NCBI GenBank assembly: GCA_003427395.1
Contig: BFEA01000009.1
Span: 3,422,096-3,469,235 of the forward strand
DNA length: 47,140 nucleotides
From: Chara braunii
Lineage: Eukaryota; Streptophyta; Charophyceae; Charales; Characeae
Direction: 5' to 3'
Part shown: piece after piece, positions 43,641 through 47,140 of the stretch
How positions within the stretch are numbered: the stretch's first letter is position 1
Layout: every line of letters begins with the position of its first letter
Notes under the pieces: generated by a model
Databases searched by the model: none
Told to the model about the DNA's origin: nothing
What the model saw: only the letters and a program-made list of their open reading frames with translations
Program-made: the position numbers and the translations under genes

Positions 43641-43716
43641 GGAAATCGAATAGTGCTAATTGAGCAATCTATTCCCTAATCAGAATTACCTTGTGAGCAG
43701 ATCCATTGATTGGTCT

Positions 43717-43728
43717 GCTCCGATACCA
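43717..43728 (-). promoter_or_regulatory. Primer binding site (tRNA-iMet type) of inverted element-4 relative
   Basis: On the minus strand, four bases after the LTR end TGCAACA, the sequence TGGTATCGGAGC differs at one base from the tRNA-iMet primer site TGGTATCAGAGC of element 1. It shows that the LTR at 43733-44853 is a 5' LTR of a minus-strand copy. Confidence 0.85.
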
Positions 43729-43732
43729 AAAC

Positions 43733-44853
43733 TGTTGCATACTAGTACTTCAACAAGTATGAGCAGAACCAAAGATCAACCAATATAGGATGAGCATGTA
43801 TGCAGTGGAAGTCTGAGAAGTGGACTGACTCACATAGACTGAACTCATACAGATATCACTCAACACACAAACAATCGTGAGATGGTGGGGTCTGAGCCAA
43901 TCATAGACGATGCTCAGGCCCCGTACAACCATACACAGATGAAAGGTGGGGGAGAGGCGAAGGAGGTGGGAGATGTAGGCAGCGCCAGCTGTCACCGAGA
44001 TAGAATCCAATATGGTAGTCCAAAATGTCGTCGAACAAGATCAGAATGCCGTGGACAATAAGTCACCAATGTCGGAGGTACAGAGTCCTAATATAACCGT
44101 GTCCAATCTGTGATGCCGCCGAGTACCAATCCCAACTATCTCCAAGTCTCGAATCCGGTAAGTATCACAGCCTCTTACCACCGAAGTCCAAACACTGACC
44201 TCTGTCCAACTCGTATCAAAGTCTCCAATGTGAATAAGAAGAAGAAGATGAAGTCTGAAGAAGAAGGAGAAGAAGAGGAAGAAGAAGAGATGGCAGAGGA
44301 TGCACGGAGATGGCGAGTGGCACCAGGCCCTACGTGATGGGACAAGGTGGCGCCTTGGCTGCTGCAGAAGGCCGCTGAGCCGCGGGGAGCTATGGCGCTC
44401 GTAGCTGCTGTCCAGGTAAGTCCTCCTCCTCGCTCTCCCGGACTGCCGTGCGCTAAACTTAGCGCTGCAGTCCCAGCGCTGCGCTGAACTCAGAATAGCG
44501 CAGCGCGGTTGCTCTCACTACCGCTACTCTCTACCTGTAGGAATGGCTGCTGGACCGGCCTAAGTACCGTCCGGCGGCCGGTCGACCTCGACGCTGGCCT
44601 CCTGCGCCATGGGCTGAACCGTCGAAATGGCCGTTCAGCCCAGACCGGTGGGCGGCAGCCTCAAGAGCGCCGCCAGGCCCAAACGGTCATGTCATTTGGG
44701 CCAACCTGGGTGGCTGGCGCTGGGGCCCAACCGGTGGCCTAATAGCGCCTACCGGAGGGAAAAAAGGCCTGGCCTTTGGCGAGGCCGGCCTGGGTACCCC
44801 TGAACCGGTGTGTCGGGCCTGTGGAGGCCCGTTTGAAGTCGCAGACTGTAACA
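43733..44853 (-). repeat. Inverted copy of the element 4 LTR (5' LTR of a truncated relative)
   Basis: A 1,121-bp reverse-complement copy of 35875-37003, with TGTTACA and TGCAACA ends in minus-strand reading. A primer site and leader follow, but the element is cut off by the element-3-type LTR at 43385, so no gag or pol of this copy is seen. The two hairpins and the CTT tract are conserved. Confidence 0.92.
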
Positions 44854-45138
44854 CACACATTCACAGGTTTGTGAAAATCAGGAAAAGGAGGAATAAAGTA
44901 TTATTTAGGGGTAAGTAGTAAGTACGTTTTCAGTCAGAATCAAATTTTCCAAAAGGCAAACACGATGCGAGTTCAAAAAGGCAATTTGAACGCGGCACAG
45001 CTTCCAAAGCAGGTGGGTCAAGTGTTCTTTTACAGGGGACGAGTGTGGTGTTCAGACTGCAATGTTATGTTTTTTCTGCACATTGCAAACTTGTGCCATG
45101 TTTGAATGGCCCATTCTATGTGTTTTTAAGCTCTGGAA
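44854..45138. other. Interval without recognisable genes
   Basis: About 285 bp beyond the LTR. No reading frame or repeat family is recognised. Confidence 0.4.
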
Positions 45139-45149
45139 CTGAAAACGCC

Positions 45150-45446
45150 AGCAGCCTAGCTCAGTTGGTAAGTCAAGCGAGTGGCATTCAGGAGGTCTTG
45201 GGTTCAATCCCCATCGGCCTCATGTACTTTCCTGGGCAAGCTTGGTGCCACCTAGAGATAAGCTGTTGGTCCCCGCAAGTGGCACGGAGGAGAGACTGCT
45301 GATGCTCGTAGGGTGAGGGGACCGGAGGGGAGGCACAGCGACTGGTTCTGTCCTGATGCTACTGGCTGTCCCCTGGCCGGTATTGCCCACCTGCAGGTCG
45401 GGTGCAGCTCCCTTGTTGACTTGAACTCAAATGATAATAAAAAGGC
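45150..45446 (+). mobile_element. tRNA-derived SINE
   Basis: The head has an RNA polymerase III A box TAGCTCAGTTGG (45157-45168) and B box GGTTCAATCCC (45201-45211), about 33 bp apart as in tRNA genes. A body of about 230 bp unrelated to tRNA and a short ATAATAAAAA tail follow. Near-identical flanks (CTGAAAACGCC at 45139-45149 and CTGAAAAGCC at 45447-45456) suggest a target duplication of 10-11 bp. SINEs of this type move with the LINE machinery. The head cannot fold as a proper tRNA acceptor stem, so this is not a tRNA gene. Confidence 0.75.
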
Positions 45447-45512
45447 CTGAAAAGCCGTCCTGTCCAGATTTGACAGGTAATTGAATTGGTTGGGCTTAAA
45501 AGAATGGTCACC

Positions 45513-46130
45513 ATTGTTTTCTATTATGTATTATCATTAAACGAGGCCATGGACCTTTTTTTTTTTTTTTTTTTTTTTTTTTTGTTCAATGCAGCTATGC
45601 ACATACTTTCCTTGGACATATTAATCCTTATGATTCGAGCAGGTGAACAGAAAAAATGAGGGAAAGTGGAAAAGGAGAGAAAATGAAAAAGGAAAATAAG
45701 ACGATTGGCAAAAGAAGAAAAGGAAAGTGAAGGCATGAATAGAGGGAGGTATCTTGGCTGTAGGGTTGTGCAGCTCACTGCACTTGAGTGAGGACACTAT
45801 CAGAGGGTACTGTTGTTTTCTATTATGTATTATCATTAAACAAGGCCATGGACCTCACTCATATCATTACTTAGCTTTGGTTCTTCATGCCTCGTGAATT
45901 CAATCAATTCAATGCAGCTATGCACATACTTTCCTTGGACATATGAATCCATATGATTCGAGCAGGTGAACAGAAAAAATGAGGGAAAGAAGAAACGGAG
46001 AGAAAATGAAAAAGAAAAATAAGACGATTGGCAAAAGAAGAAAAGGAAAGTGAATGCAGGAATACAGGGAGGTATGGCTGTAGGGTTGTGCAGCTCACTG
46101 CACTTGAGTGAGGATACTATCAGAGGGTAC
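45513..46130. repeat. Two-copy tandem repeat, unit about 299 bp
   Basis: The unit begins TTGTTTTCTATTATGTATTATC (45514 and 45813) and ends ACTATCAGAGGGTACT. It includes CAATGCAGCTATGCACATAC, a purine-rich stretch and GTAGGGTTGTGCAGCTCACT. The first copy has a long poly(T) at about 45558-45582 where the second has a unique segment of about 50 bp. The copies are otherwise close to identical. Confidence 0.92.
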
Positions 46131-46263
46131 TAGGGCATCCACACATCCCAGTACAGATCATTCACCTGGTTGAGTCAACATGTAGGGGCATTCGGGTAAG
46201 GCATTTGTGTAAATGAGTATCATGGGCATGTGCAAATATCGCAAAAGCAAGAGGTGTACATGC

Positions 46264-46386
46264 CTGGACGACATCGGTGTCACCTCCTCCCATTGCTCGT
46301 GGTTCATTCATCAGCTCCCAGCCGAAAATGGTTGGATCATCCTTATATTGTGTCCCTGTGAGTGTATTTCTCCGTGTCAAGACAGC
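46264..46386 (-). CDS. Exon of a GH5 (GH5_7-type) endo-1,4-beta-mannanase
   Basis: A 123-bp, 41-codon exon on the minus strand. It contains [20 protein letters not shown] followed by NEPR, the signature of plant mannan endo-1,4-beta-mannosidases. The Glu of the NEP motif is the general acid/base of GH5 enzymes, which cut mannan in the cell wall. The upstream edge is a clean acceptor (CGCAG before GCT). The downstream edge falls at VVQ, where the plant genes also have an intron, but the donor reads CAG followed by GCATGT, a GC rather than GT donor. Both edges are phase 0. No neighbouring exon was found within 0.7 kb upstream or in the repeats downstream, so it is one exon of a long-intron gene or an isolated remnant. 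The reading frame is intact. Confidence 0.82.
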
Positions 46387-46516
46387 CTGCGATCCGAAGT
46401 AGGAAACACACAGACGCACAAACACACACACTGTAATTGTTGTTTGTTAAGTATGTTGCCTTTTGCCTCCATCCTTTTATGGATTATAATATACATATAA
46501 AATATATATATCCTAC

Positions 46517-46745
46517 TCCTCAAGCGCGGTCGGCCCGCGGCGGGAGATCATGTTCCGCTGCGCCGGAATCGGGCCGAACTTTTGACTCGGCCCGGCGGAT
46601 GAAGGCCATCGAGGGCGGGGGTGCGTGCAGAGCGGTGCGCGTACCCAATTGTTCACAGCACGCCGGCAAACGAGAGAGCGCGCCCACAGGGGCCGAGAGG
46701 CGGCGGGCGTCGATCGAGTGAATATCTCGAAGGGCCCGCCGTCGG
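46517..46745. other. GC-rich interval without a recognised gene
   Basis: A sharp rise in GC content relative to the AT-rich flanks. No rRNA, tRNA or known domain is recognised, and the frames are short. Confidence 0.4.
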
Positions 46746-46753
46746 ATTGCAGG

Positions 46754-47140
46754 AAAAAGAGAAAAAGAGAAATAAAAAAGAAAAAAATGTTTAACATTTG
46801 AAAAGAAAAGAAAAAAGAAAAAGAAAAAGATTTGAGAAAAGAAAAGAAAAAGAAAAAAAAGAAAAGAGAAAAAACAAGAAGACAAAGAAGAGAAAAAGAG
46901 AAATGTGGCGTCCGTCGGAACAAAGGGCCTCGCCACACCACTCTCGAAATGTGGAAAAGACAAAAATGTGGCGCGCGCATCTGGTCATGTTCTAGCCGGA
47001 AGTTCATTCTCATTTTCCACATTTCGAGAGTAGTGTGGCGATGCCCAAACTTGCGTGGCGGGTCCGAAAAAGAGAAGAAATAAAAAAGAAAAGAGAAAAA
47101 GAAAAGAAAAAGATTTGAAAAAAAAAAGAAAAGAGAAAAA
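46754..47140. repeat. Purine-rich AAAAG-type low-complexity DNA
   Basis: Runs of A and G (AAAAG, AAAGA units) at about 46754-46903 and 47057-47140, separated by an island of mixed sequence holding an inverted repeat. Lys/Glu/Arg-rich frames across it are artefacts. Confidence 0.9.
46931..47040. repeat. 24-bp inverted repeat within the purine-rich end
   Basis: The arm at 46931-46954 (CGCCACACCACTCTCGAAAT and GTGG) is the reverse complement of 47017-47040 with one mismatch, separated by 62 bp. The arms could form a stem or be the ends of a small inserted sequence. Confidence 0.85.

Noticed and set aside
45150-45225. Possible tRNA gene
   Set aside because: A and B boxes are good, but the ends do not pair as an acceptor stem. 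The sequence continues into a body and A-rich tail typical of a SINE.
46513-47083. Phe- or Lys-rich frames at the right end
   Set aside because: They translate AAAAG low-complexity DNA on either strand.

Overview
The window looks like plant-lineage nuclear DNA, from a land plant or a streptophyte (charophyte) alga. The evidence is chromodomain Ty3/gypsy elements primed by initiator tRNA-Met, L1-type LINEs with a C-terminal zf-RVT domain, hAT and SINE insertions, and one exon of a plant-type GH5 endo-beta-mannanase. A large repeat-rich charophyte such as Chara would fit, but that is a guess and cannot be proven from the sequence. Two runs of N (16179-16698 and 31172-31232) and scattered single Ns mark a draft assembly. 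Almost everything here is transposon; the only recognisable host coding sequence is one 123-bp exon near the right end.

Left part (1-9250): a (TA)n tract, a scrap of LINE reverse transcriptase ending at a poly(T) run, then a long degraded LINE on the minus strand (ORF2 about 5735 down to 1549, probable ORF1 about 8450 down to 5846). The C-terminal end of another LINE lies at 8640-9130.

Nested LTR block (9254-20850): a nearly complete Ty3/gypsy element (element 1, 9344-18072, minus strand) has two LTRs of about 1 kb, a tRNA-iMet primer site and a 5-bp target duplication GTATC. It sits inside the LTR of an older relative (element 2), whose deleted pol follows at 18950-20850. Gag and pol of element 1 are whole apart from four in-frame stops.

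Middle (21180-37003): element 3 has its gag reading on the minus strand while its nucleocapsid-pol reads on the plus strand, so a segment has been inverted. It ends in a polypurine tract and LTR (26954-27676). Element 4 (gag 28586-30379, pol 30400-35760, 3' LTR 35875-37003) carries a 1572-bp hAT-like insertion in pol, with terminal inverted repeats and an 8-bp target duplication.

Right part (37004-47140): two U6 snRNA-like copies, several tandem repeats, about 1.9 kb of degenerate (CTCTA)n satellite, a second copy of the element-3 LTR and a second copy of the element-4 LTR with primer site (both inverted relative to the first copies), a tRNA-derived SINE, a duplicated 299-bp unit, the mannanase exon (46264-46386, minus strand), and a purine-rich end with a 24-bp inverted repeat.

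No host operon or pathway is visible. The genes relate as gag-pol and ORF1-ORF2 modules of mobile elements. Each LTR element and LINE carries stops, frameshifts or changed catalytic residues, so none looks autonomous now.
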